Source: Chara braunii
Lineage: Eukaryota > Streptophyta > Charophyceae > Charales > Characeae
Assembly (NCBI GenBank): GCA_003427395.1
Contig: BFEA01000395.1
Location: 444,861-467,964 of the forward strand
Reading direction: 5' to 3'
Length of the DNA stretch: 23,104 bases
Shown: piece after piece, positions 9,112 through 16,559 of the stretch
How positions within the stretch are numbered: position 1 is the stretch's first letter
How the letters are laid out: each line of letters starts with the position of its first letter
The notes under the pieces: model-generated
The model's input: only the letters and a program-made list of their open reading frames with translations
What the model was told of the DNA's origin: nothing
Database searches by the model: none
Made by a program: the position numbers and the translations under genes

Positions 9112-10401
9112 GGTTTGTGTCAGGTTCCAACGAATACATCGGAGCGGTTCCTGGGAGTACAAGTCTCATTAGCGGATTGCTCCAGCACACAGGATTCATT
9201 ACTGACAGATAAAGTAGTCGCCCGTATTGCAGGGTGGGTTCGCAACCACCAACTCTCTCTGTTTGGAAGAGCGCTCGTGTTATCCTCAGCAACTTTCTCA
9301 GTCCTATGGTTCCCAATGACTGTACACTTGATAAGTGAGGATGCCTATCGGACAATTAAAAGAGCGGCAGGCAGATATGTATGGAAGACCCAGGCACTTG
9401 AGAAACAGGGATATATAACGAAGGCGGTTTGGGAGACCATTGCCTGCTCAAGAGATGAAGGAGGGTTAGGTATTCTAGACCCTCTGTTTCAAAACGTGGC
9501 ATTGCTGGCAAAATGGTCAATTTTGGTCATGTTTGGTTCTGAAGATAAAGCCTGGGTTGTATTAGAAGAGTACATTCTCCAGCAAGAATGGAATCTCAGA
9601 GAAGGGCAGCATGTGTGGCTATGTTTCCTAATCAAGTCTTACTGTAACAGAAAGTCAAAGTTTAGGCTCTGGGGTAATATTATCCAGGCGTGGAAAAAGG
9701 TAATGCCATCGCAGATAGGTGAACCCGGATCCAAAGGGGAAATCCTAAATCAGATATTATGGGAGAATGAGTTAATCAAATATCAAGGGTCCGAGTTATC
9801 AGCAGACGGTTCCTCAGGGTCTTTTGGGAGAACATGGACAGAACACGGCATCATACAACTGAAGGACGTTTGGGACGTACAGGCAGACGACTGGAAGCCG
9901 CTGGCAGGTATTCGAGCAAAACTCCCGAGAGTTCATAGAGTGGTACAAAATTATCAGATACTGAAGGACTCAGTCCCATGGCACTGGATTTCTGCGATAA
10001 AGAAAAACAAGGAGTTCAACCCAGGCTCGTGGTTGAAGGACCCCTTGATACTAGACCGGTACTTGAAAGTGGAAGGCCCTGAGCTGCCAGCAGGAACTAA
10101 GGTTTCGAGATGGAGACGAAACGGGGGAGTCAATTCGAAGAACCTGCATTTTGAGGAAGAAACAGTGATTGGTACCACCTGCGGACTGGACGAGATTCGT
10201 GGGTGGGGAAAGCAGGGCCCCAGGAGGACTGAATTCAGTCTGATCTCTCAGGATACAAAGGATCTCTCTGTGGAGCCCGCGGGATATGGGTGGAAGGAGA
10301 GTAACCCCCCCAACCAGAGAATCCCAATAGTCAATTACAAACCTAAAATAGGGGTTCGGGTTCAAAAGCAGAGAGTGGTTAAGTCACCAATTGTGACAGC
10401 A

Positions 10402-11126
10402 NNNNNNNNNNNNNNNNNNNNNNNNNNNNNNNNNNNNNNNNNNNNNNNNNNNNNNNNNNNNNNNNNNNNNNNNNNNNNNNNNNNNNNNNNNNNNNNNNNN
10501 NNNNNNNNNNNNNNNNNNNNNNNNNNNNNNNNNNNNNNNNNNNNNNNNNNNNNNNNNNNNNNNNNNNNNNNNNNNNNNNNNNNNNNNNNNNNNNNNNNNN
10601 NNNNNNNNNNNNNNNNNNNNNNNNNNNNNNNNNNNNNNNNNNNNNNNNNNNNNNNNNNNNNNNNNNNNNNNNNNNNNNNNNNNNNNNNNNNNNNNNNNNN
10701 NNNNNNNNNNNNNNNNNNNNNNNNNNNNNNNNNNNNNNNNNNNNNNNNNNNNNNNNNNNNNNNNNNNNNNNNNNNNNNNNNNNNNNNNNNNNNNNNNNNN
10801 NNNNNNNNNNNNNNNNNNNNNNNNNNNNNNNNNNNNNNNNNNNNNNNNNNNNNNNNNNNNNNNNNNNNNNNNNNNNNNNNNNNNNNNNNNNNNNNNNNNN
10901 NNNNNNNNNNNNNNNNNNNNNNNNNNNNNNNNNNNNNNNNNNNNNNNNNNNNNNNNNNNNNNNNNNNNNNNNNNNNNNNNNNNNNNNNNNNNNNNNNNNN
11001 NNNNNNNNNNNNNNNNNNNNNNNNNNNNNNNNNNNNNNNNNNNNNNNNNNNNNNNNNNNNNNNNNNNNNNNNNNNNNNNNNNNNNNNNNNNNNNNNNNNN
11101 NNNNNNNNNNNNNNNNNNNNNNNNNN
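10402..11126. other. assembly gap (run of N)
   Basis: There are 725 undetermined bases inside the C-terminal part of the LINE ORF2. The true length may differ. The related fragment at 20916-21113 shows what part of the missing C-terminus may look like, because it aligns with the last residues before the gap. Confidence 0.99.
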
Positions 11127-11228
11127 TCAGTGGCTGCTACAGGACTAGGAGGACCCAGAGAAATGGAGGCCCCGAAGAGGGTGCCGGATATGGTTTCTAT
11201 TGGCCGTTTTAGGCCTCTATGGGAATGA

Positions 11229-11625
11229 TAAATTTTGGAGGATACGAGCATCAGCTTTCGAGAGCTCATACAACTCAAACAATAGGGTGTAAGAACGATG
11301 CATACCATTGAATATAGAAATGTTGCCAATGGCTACACGTGCTTGGAGGAATAAGGAGAACAATGAGTGCTAGTCTGTTTGTATAGCACATTCTTTTCTG
11401 AGCTTCACGAAGTTACCTACTTCTAATTTTTTTTGGATAGCAACTTAAGTAGAGGACGCTGGACCTCGTTTCCAGTTTAGCAGTGGATTTTCTTGGTTTA
11501 ACTGTTGACGAGCAGGGCTCGTAAGCTAAACTGGCTGAGGCTGCCAGGATAACTCCAGGTTGAATTGTGAGGTCCCCGGCCTCGTCAAACCTGCAACGTT
11601 TTTATAATGAAAATAATCAAGCTTT
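11229..11625 (+). other. LINE 3' UTR with a conserved 3' module
   Basis: This segment follows the probable ORF2 stop. Positions about 11502-11586 (core AGCTAAACTGGC, CTGCCAGGATAACTCC, GAATTGTGAGGTCC, CGGCCTC) recur on the opposite strand at 16085-16165 with roughly 85 percent identity by eye. A conserved 3' end of this kind is usually what the reverse transcriptase recognises in LINEs. That role is inference here. Confidence 0.75.
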
Positions 11626-11667
11626 AAAAAAAACAAAAAAATAAAAAAATAAAAAAAATAAAAAAAA
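11626..11667 (+). repeat. A-rich LINE tail
   Basis: Runs of 7 to 8 A are separated by single C or T bases, ending just before CGACGCTTTC. It sits at the 3' end of the plus-strand LINE and is most simply its tail, now decayed or copied in short units. Confidence 0.8.
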
Positions 11668-11682
11668 CGACGCTTTCATTTT

Positions 11683-11697
11683 ATTTATGTTCTTTCA
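11683..11697. repeat. target-site duplication, left copy (second U6 retropseudogene)
   Basis: ATTTATGTTCTTTCA is repeated exactly at 11775-11789 and brackets a U6-derived insert. Confidence 0.88.
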
Positions 11698-11774
11698 CCC
11701 ATTTCTCGATTTATGCGTGTCATCCTTGCGCAGAGGCCATGCTAATCTTCTCGGTATCGTTCCAATTTTAACGA
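11698..11774 (-). pseudogene. U6 snRNA retropseudogene, truncated at both ends
   Basis: Read on the minus strand, the 77-nt insert starts CGTTAAAATTGGAACGATAC and continues through GAGAAGATTAGCATGGCC, CTGCGCAAGGATGACACGC and ATAAATCGAGAAATGG. It lacks about the first 16 nt of U6 and the last 10 or so (TCCAAATTTT). Only a few substitutions separate it from plant U6: ACAGAGA reads ACCGAGA, and CCCCTG reads CCTCTG. It has no poly(A). The 15-bp duplications on both sides prove insertion. It lies 30 bp beyond the tail of the plus-strand LINE and has the opposite orientation, so it is a separate event and not part of a LINE/U6 chimera. Confidence 0.93.
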
Positions 11775-11789
11775 ATTTATGTTCTTTCA
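11775..11789. repeat. target-site duplication, right copy (second U6 retropseudogene)
   Basis: Second exact copy of ATTTATGTTCTTTCA (11683-11697). Confidence 0.88.
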
Positions 11790-11884
11790 GCACAAAGACA
11801 AAGAAACAACGCTCTTGTTGCCGCGTTTTCGGGAGTTGGAGCGTTTTTACCCCCCGTGGTATGCATGGCGCGACATGTATATAA

Positions 11885-11990
11885 GACCAAATTCATGGCG
11901 GTGTATCTTTCCTCCGAAAGACCAAATTCATTCATGGCGGTGTGTCTTTCCTCCGAAAGACCAAATTCATGGCGGTGTATCTTTCCATGT
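11885..11990. repeat. short tandem repeat, 35-39 bp unit, about 2.8 copies
   Basis: Units begin GACCAAATTCAT at 11885, 11920 and 11959, each followed by GGCGGTGTATCTTTCC (GTGTGTC in the second). The second copy has an extra CATT. The third runs into an inverted repeat. A TATATAAG string (11877-11884) precedes the array, but no transcript is supported. Confidence 0.85.
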
Positions 11991-12154
11991 TCTACTGGAG
12001 GATTCACTATCGATTTGCACATTTAGAGAGTCAAGGCCTCGCTGCACTACTCTCGAAATGTGCAAAAGGAGAGTGAATCTTCCGCTAGAATATGGAAAGA
12101 TACACGACCGTGATTTTTGTCTTTTGTGCATGTCGAGAGTAGTGCAGCGAGGCC
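11968..12154. repeat. two interleaved inverted repeats (A-B-A'-B' order)
   Basis: Arm A (11968-12024) pairs with A' (12056-12112): 57 nt each, with GTGTATCTTTCCAT against ATGGAAAGATACAC and several mismatches. Arm B (about 12035-12068, GGCCTCGCTGCACTACTCTCG plus the shared ATGTGCAAAAG) pairs with B' (12121-12154, CTTTTGTGCATGTCGAGAGT, then AGTGCAGCGAGGCC). The loop of the first hairpin is therefore an arm of the second, so the two cannot form at once as simple hairpins. A further AGCGAGGCC follows at 12168-12176. It is likely a foldback or MITE-type element. The family is not recognised. Confidence 0.8.
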
Positions 12155-12263
12155 CTTTCTGTAGTGTAGCGAGGCCCGTTGCGGTGTGTTACAAAATGAG
12201 ACCTTCCCGCCCTGTTCATCCATTGCAGACTCGGAATGTGCAATCCAACCTTCTGGTTATGAG

Positions 12264-12550
12264 ATGACCTACGAACGAAGACGGACGACGAGGGCGATGA
12301 AGGAGGGAGGGGAAGGAGGGAGGATGACAACGACAAGGGAATAAGGGACAACGACGACAAGAGGAGACGACGGAGGGACGATGGAAATGACGAGGACTGC
12401 CAAGGACGGAGGAGGGACGTCATTGGAAGGAAGACAATGGTGGACAAAGGAGCAAGGAAGGACCAGGGAGGACGACAACGAGGAGGGAAGAGGGAGGAAA
12501 GAGGAGGGAGGACGGAGGAGGGAGGGTCGAGAAAGCTAGGGAAGGAGGCA
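12264..12550. repeat. purine-rich low-complexity region
   Basis: The plus strand is dominated by GGA, GAA, GAC and GGG steps (such as AGGAGGGAGG) with no fixed period. Open frames on both strands here are compositional artefacts. A similar pyrimidine-rich composition occurs at 22420-23104. Confidence 0.8.
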
Positions 12551-12612
12551 ACGGGAGGAGACAGCCTTCTGAGGCAGCAGTCAGCGGCGGAAGGTACCAG
12601 CATGAGGGAAAG

Positions 12613-12987
12613 ATGTCAGACAAGCATCTTATAGACCAGATTAAGTTGCACTCCATCGCAAAGGGCGCCGCATGGAAGTTTGCATTCAAGGGATCAAAGC
12701 ACTGGAGGTGCAAGTACTGTGAGCATCGTCTTACCAGGTCTCTGACGAAGCTCAGGGATCACTACTTCTAGAAGTGCAGATGGAAGGGGACACAGCACGG
12801 CCGGGAGCGCTGCGCCCCGCCCGCGCAGTCAGGCAGAGCGGCACCGAGCGGTGACATGCGGTGGAGCGACGCGAAGTCGGATCAAGCGGCGCTGGACGGC
12901 AACAAGCGGCGGAGCGGTGCGATGCTGGGAGGAGTGGATTCGGGGTGGTATGAGGTGGCGGTTGAGAGGCTTTGGGTGAATGGATGA
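12613..12987 (+). pseudogene. BED-like zinc-finger ORF with an internal stop
   Basis: From ATG 12613 (MSDKHLIDQIKLHSIAKG) the frame encodes 52 residues to TAG 12769-12771. It then stays open for 71 more codons to TGA 12985-12987. Residues 21-54 read WKFAFKGSKH, WRCKYCEHRL, TRSLTKLRDHYF, stop, KC. The spacing CxxC...L..H...C is that of BED-type zinc fingers, which bind DNA at the N-terminus of hAT-like transposases and related host proteins. The final Cys ligand lies just after the stop. Beyond it the product is Arg/Gly-rich with no recognisable domain. No catalytic hAT or DDE region follows. I read it as a truncated or captured transposase N-terminus. Confidence 0.55.
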
Positions 12988-13402
12988 TGATGGGAAGGAT
13001 GGTGATGAGGGTGATGCATTGTGTGTAGAGGATGAGGTTGCTACGAAGAGGCTGCTTGTGAAGGGCTGCGAAGGGTATGGTCTGCCAGCACCATCATCAG
13101 AGCTACGAATTGCGGGGTGTCACGTGTCCAACGAAAGAATCAGGTGATGAAGGGCAACGAAGGGCATGGAAGGTTTGCTCCCCCCCAGACTACCAGTGAG
13201 GGGTCACCGGCAGGTTCGGTGTTTTTTGTCTTGCTACGTGGCAAGTGAGGGGTAAAGTGAAGCCACGGTCCGTTAGTCCTTACTGTTCAGTCTTTTTTTT
13301 ATGGTCGAGAGAGTGGCCACGTGATGGCTGAGTTGCCTTCGGGCCGATAAGGGAGGGGGTGAAGGTTTGGGGGAGACAGACACATCATGATGAGAGGCCA
13401 GG
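12988..13402. other. gene-free stretch
   Basis: This is G-rich sequence downstream of the zinc-finger fragment, with GAAGGGC-type steps (13055-13165) but no clear repeat, gene or RNA. A T-run lies at 13293-13300. Confidence 0.5.
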
Positions 13403-13688
13403 CGAAACTCTGATTTACGATCATCAACATGAAAAGATCAAATCGAGAATTAGTCGGAAAAGTTTGAAATCATTCATGAGCCCGCTGTCTTGCATCAAAT
13501 TCAAATTGAAAACCTAAAGCTACCTGTTATGAGAAATCCAAAAGATTTCGAATAATGTTTTCTAACTTTTAGATTCTCAATGAACTCGTGAGTAATAATC
13601 CATGAACCTGATTCAAGACAGTGGGCTCATGAATGATCTCAAAATTTTCTATGATTCTCGATTTGTTTGATCGTAAATTAGAGTTTCG
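13403..13688. mobile_element. foldback (inverted-repeat) element, about 286 bp
   Basis: The left arm (13403-13497) starts CGAAACTCTGATTTACGATC. The right arm (13610-13688) ends GATCGTAAATTAGAGTTTCG, its complement with one change. Inner parts also pair: AAATCGAGAA with TTCTCGATTT, and TCATTCATGAGCCC with GGGCTCATGAATGA, then CTGTCTTG with CAAGACAG. The left arm carries about 13 extra nt near 13424-13437. The loop is AT-rich and non-coding. This structure fits a MITE or foldback element. No clear target-site duplication was found. Confidence 0.8.
13544..13592. repeat. 49-bp direct repeat, copy 1 (inside foldback loop)
   Basis: GATTTCGAATAATG, then TTTCTAACTTTTAGATTCTC and AACTCGTGAG. It is matched at 13694-13742 with few changes. 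One copy lies in the foldback loop and the other just outside its right arm, so the foldback may be part of a larger unit. Confidence 0.8.
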
Positions 13689-13693
13689 TCTCT

Positions 13694-13742
13694 GATCTCG
13701 AATAATGATTTCTAACTTTTTAGATTTTCAATGGTCTCGTGA
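13694..13742. repeat. 49-bp direct repeat, copy 2 (outside foldback)
   Basis: GATCTCGAATAATG, then TTTCTAACTTTTTAGATTTTC and GTCTCGTGAA. It is the counterpart of 13544-13592. Poly(T) follows at 13757-13766. Confidence 0.8.
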
Positions 13743-13937
13743 ATTTGTTGATTTCTTTTTTTTTTAATATGTTTCGACTCGCCCGAGAGCGGTATTTTGT
13801 GTTTTGTTGTTGCACTGGTCGTTGTGATACACTCCTGCTTGGAGTGCCTTTCGACTAAGAGGGGTTAGTAGTGGGAGGGAGGTGACGCATCCTGTTGGCG
13901 AGGGGGTTAGTTGGTAGGACTGGAATAGGGCATAGCA

Positions 13938-13962
13938 GCAACGGAGATGGTGGCTCCGCTGT
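13938..13962 (+). repeat. array hairpin 1
   Basis: GCAACGGAG, loop ATGGTGG, CTCCGCTGT. The inner five pairs CGGAG/CTCCG are perfect. Compared with the next copies, the second arm has CTCC where they have CTCT, which turns their G-U pair into G-C. Confidence 0.7.
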
Positions 13963-14143
13963 GATAAGTCTTGCCGGAGGGGGGTCAGGGGGAGTGTTCA
14001 GGTGCTTTGGGGGTGTTAAGCATGACTGGTGCATGGAGGAAGCCGGGCATTTCGAAGCCTTAGTTCTCGCAGTGTGTTCAACAGATTATCCGACGGTGGG
14101 TTATCGTCATCATGTCTATAAGGTTAGGGTTGGCCGATGCCAG

Positions 14144-14219
14144 AACGACGCTGGCCGGAGCTGGGGTTTGGTTGCACTGCCCTGTAACCTGAGTATGCGG
14201 GGTTTAGAGGCCTGGTAGA
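14144..14219. repeat. 76-bp repeat, copy 1
   Basis: AACGACGCTGGCCGGAGCTG, then CTGCCCTGTAACCTGAG and GAGGCCTGGTAGAG. It is related to 14280-14355 and shares its start with the ACGACGCTGGCTGG segment found before later monomers of the array. Confidence 0.7.
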
Positions 14220-14279
14220 GAGATCTGGGGAACTGTCGAGGGTGGAAGGCAGTCCAGTGGCTAACCGCGAGCTGGTATT

Positions 14280-14355
14280 AGGACGACGCAGGTCGGAGCT
14301 GGGGTGGGTCGCGCCGCCCTGTAACCCAGCGGTTGGGGGTGTGAGGCCTGGAAGA
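14280..14355. repeat. 76-bp repeat, copy 2
   Basis: AGGACGACGCAGGTCGGAGC, then CCGCCCTGTAACCCAGCGG and GAGGCCTGGAAGAG. It is the diverged partner of 14144-14219, 136 bp downstream. Confidence 0.7.
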
Positions 14356-14684
14356 GCCTGATACCTTGGATATGTGGGTTGAGGCAGCCGTAGGATAGTC
14401 TGTTGATAGCATTGGGGCAGCATGTTTTCGTTTATATCGGCTTCCATATAATTTTCCATGAGTAAGTTTGATTTGCTTAAGTCGCTTCTGGTGGTCTTGA
14501 GGTCGCTTCAGGATTCTGGGGGAATCTTGCTACTCACTGTGAGCTTCTCTGATGCGGTTATATTCATAAATTTGTGGTGGTTCGATGCCAGAACGTCGCT
14601 GGCTGGTATTGGAAGTAAATGGTCGGATATCAAGCGTCCTACTAGTGAGGGGGCTAGCTGGTAGGATGGAAACAGGCTACAGCA

Positions 14685-14709
14685 GCAGCGGAGATGGTGA
14701 CTCTGCTGC
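14685..14709 (+). repeat. array hairpin 2
   Basis: GCAGCGGAG, loop ATGGTGA, CTCTGCTGC: nine pairs including one G-U. Confidence 0.75.
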
Positions 14710-14863
14710 AGTAAGTCTTACCAAAGTGAGGTAAAAAGGATGGATGGGGGTTTTGGGGACGTTCTCTGAACTGTTACTTGCGTGAGTGGGAGAAGTAGAT
14801 GGTGGGATAACAAGCATCCTACTAGTGAGGGGGTAACTCGTAGGATGGAAATAGGGTATAGCA

Positions 14864-14888
14864 GCAGCGGAGATGGTGGCTCTGCTGC
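14864..14888 (+). repeat. array hairpin 3
   Basis: GCAGCGGAG, loop ATGGTGG, CTCTGCTGC: same stem as hairpin 2. Confidence 0.75.
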
Positions 14889-15104
14889 AGTAAGTCTTGT
14901 CAGAGTGAGGTAAAGCCGAGTAATGGCCCCGGTATCTCAAACCTTCAAATTTGTTTTTCAGTTGCTTTTGTTGGTCTCGAGATGTTATTATATTCATAGA
15001 TCTGCAGTCAGAACGACGCTGGCTGGTTTTGGAAGTAGATGGCGGGATACCAAGCGTCCTACCAGTGAGGGGGCTAGCTGGGAGGATGGAAATAGGGTAC
15101 AATA

Positions 15105-15129
15105 GCAACAGAGATGGTGACTCTGTTGC
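15105..15129 (+). repeat. array hairpin 4
   Basis: GCAACAGAG, loop ATGGTGA, CTCTGTTGC: nine perfect pairs. Both arms differ from hairpins 2 and 3 at the matching position (GCAGC/GCTGC becomes GCAAC/GTTGC), and the former G-U pair is now A-T. Confidence 0.78.
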
Positions 15130-15281
15130 ATTAAGTCTTGCCGGAGTGAGGTAAAGAGGATGGATGAGGGTTTCTGAGACGTTTTCTGAAACTTTGCCTA
15201 GGTGAGCGGGAGAAAAAGGTTGGATATCAAGCGTCCTACTAGTGAGGGGGCCAGCTGGTAGGATGGTAATAGGGTACAGCA

Positions 15282-15306
15282 GTAGCAGAGATGGTGGCTC
15301 TACTGC
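15282..15306 (+). repeat. array hairpin 5
   Basis: GTAGCAGAG, loop ATGGTGG, CTCTACTGC. Eight of nine positions pair, with one C-A mismatch and one G-U. An alternative register, GCAGTAG (15279-15285) with CTACTGC (15300-15306), gives seven perfect pairs. Confidence 0.65.
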
Positions 15307-15525
15307 AGTAAGACTTGCCGGAGTGAGGTAAAGAGGATGGAGGGGGGTCTGAGTCTTTTCTTGATTCTTGAATTTTTGCTTATGTTTGGTAGCTTGTTTG
15401 TATCTCTTAATCTAGCTCTTAGCCAAAGCTGGGTAGTGGCCCCGGTACTGCAAACTTTCAAATTCTTTCAAAATCCTATGTAATTTTCTATATGGGACGT
15501 TGTCACACTGGGCCCGGTTCCCAGC

Positions 15526-15551
15526 AAAAAAAAAAAAAAAAAAAAAAAAAA
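15526..15551 (+). repeat. poly(A) tract (26 A)
   Basis: The run is pure and follows CGGTTCCCAGC. It could be the tail of a plus-strand retro-insertion, but no flanking duplication or recognisable body was found. Confidence 0.9.
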
Positions 15552-16061
15552 GATGAACCACGGTCCGACAAAGGTTTCACAGTCACACACACAGGTAGTA
15601 AAAAACGAAACTGCACGGGTGCATGTGGGCCGAGACCCCAATACTAGTACTACTTTTTTTTTTAATGTTTTTTTTTAACATACTTTGGTCTCTTTAACAT
15701 GGAATCATGGATACTCCTGATTGGTACTAGTGGAATCTATAACCAACATGGGTGTGAGTGCGAGCGTGAGTAGGTTGTGTGTGGTGTGTGGGAGAGTGTT
15801 GGCCATAGCTACTACTGCTACTCAACGAAGGGTGGGGGACGATGAGAAAGGGAGGCGCAGCTACTGGCAGGTCTTGGTCTTTGTGTTAGCCGGACCCTCA
15901 CTGGCGGCCCCAACCCTATACCCTAAACGTTAGGGGCAAGGGGCAACATGAAATCTCCCCTTCACAGTGAGAGGAAACTATGCTTGCAGGGATCCCCTCT
16001 AGATAGCCTTAGGAGTAGGTAGTGAAAGACAAAAAAACAGAAGTTGGGAGAATAATATAGA
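15552..16061. other. gene-free stretch
   Basis: No gene is supported. T-rich runs lie at 15652-15663 and 15668-15677, and a 70-codon open frame at 15721-15933 has no recognisable feature. An A-rich block at 16062-16080 abuts the 3' module of the minus-strand LINE. Confidence 0.5.
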
Positions 16062-16559
16062 AAAAAAAAAAAGAAAAAAAAATCATGGAGGCCGAGGACC
16101 TCACAATTCCACCCGGAGTTATCCTGGCAGCATCACCCAGTTTAGCTACAAAGAGTCCTCTTCGGCAACCTGCCTCGCTCATCTGAAATTTCTCCTTCTC
16201 GTATCCTGCCTATTAGCAATGTTGTGGGTAGTACTGCTTCACACTTTGTCTGCCCTGGTTGTCAGTCTAACCTGCCTACTAAAACTCTTACCTTCCCTCT
16301 AGTCTAATCTACTCTATGCCTATTCTGGTTATACAGGCCTACCACGGCCTGACACCGGCCTATACGACCGGTGGAACCCTCGTTCCTCGCAACCCTAGCA
16401 CTCTCAACCCACCTCCCCTACTTGACCTACTATGGTCTGATCAGAGAACCGAGTAGCCCTGGTTCTAACTATCCAGTTCCCCTTGTGCTTCTGTTGAAAG
16501 AGCTACCCCCAAAGTTGTTCTACACGTCTGGGTGTTCCGCCAGGTTGGTACATGGGTCC

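Larger units (their letters stand above)
6832..11228 (+). pseudogene. LINE ORF2: endonuclease-reverse transcriptase, broken
   Basis: Translation probably began at ATG 6832 (MVLPNKFRLACWNVRG), overlapping the ORF1 end by 17 nt in another frame. The domains are an APE-type endonuclease (about 6840-7560), a linker, an L1-type reverse transcriptase (about 8250-9110) and a C-terminal region with the LINE motif RDEGGLGILDPLFQN (about 9455-9495). The protein would nick target DNA and copy LINE RNA in place. Breaks are TAA 7201, TAG 7225, a one-base loss near 8230-8240, a one-base gain in the A6/G5 run near 8413-8423, and TAG 9109-9111. Reading resumes in the expected frame after each. A 725-base gap interrupts the C-terminal part. 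After it, the best frame (11127-11228, 33 residues, ending RFRPLWE) is the likely C-terminus, though gap length and frame cannot be trusted. Confidence 0.88.
3884..11667 (+). mobile_element. long LINE (non-LTR retrotransposon), inactivated
   Basis: The element has a leader, a long ORF1 (4252-6848), an overlapping ORF2 with endonuclease and reverse transcriptase (6832-11228), a roughly 400-nt 3' UTR and an A-rich tail at 11626-11667. The order and motifs fit the L1-like clade of plants. The 5' limit is uncertain. I use the first ambiguous base as a minimum, since all single n calls in the window (3884 to 8650) lie in this element. Four nonsense codons and three frameshifts make it non-autonomous. 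No convincing target-site duplication was found. The copy was long and not 5'-truncated in its coding part. Confidence 0.9.
13860..15350. repeat. degenerate tandem array with hairpin-bearing monomers
   Basis: A block starting CCTACTAGTGAGGGGGCTAG, then GGTAGGATGGAAATAGGGTA, a hairpin, and AGTAAGTCTTGCCGGAGTG begins near 13888, 14636, 14817, 15057 and 15236. The last four are spaced 181, 240 and 179 bp. The longer interval carries an extra segment with TTATATTCATA, then CAGAACGACGCTGGCTGG. This pattern is a short higher-order repeat. The first copy is the most diverged and lies about 750 bp before the next. I do not recognise it as any known satellite or gene. Open frames in it are not conserved between copies. 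Confidence 0.85.

Noticed and set aside
11683-11789. LINE insertion specifically targeting a U6 gene
   Set aside because: The U6 segment is itself bracketed by a duplication that excludes the LINE tail, so the U6 copy is the inserted sequence and not the target.
12085-12603. 172-codon minus-strand open frame, Ser/Pro/Leu-rich
   Set aside because: It is a shadow of the purine-rich low-complexity region, with no domain.
14170-14345. CCTGTAACCC followed by GGGGG resembles the SRP RNA Alu domain
   Set aside because: The match is short, the two copies differ in the relevant bases, and no SRP helix 8 or other conserved block follows.
14579-14589. GGTTCGATGCC as a tRNA or pol III B box
   Set aside because: The motif is not conserved in the other monomers and has no A box at a suitable distance.
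13888-15350. Regularly spaced repeats considered as a CRISPR array
   Set aside because: Units are long and degenerate, the intervals are themselves repeated, there are no cas genes, and the context is eukaryotic.
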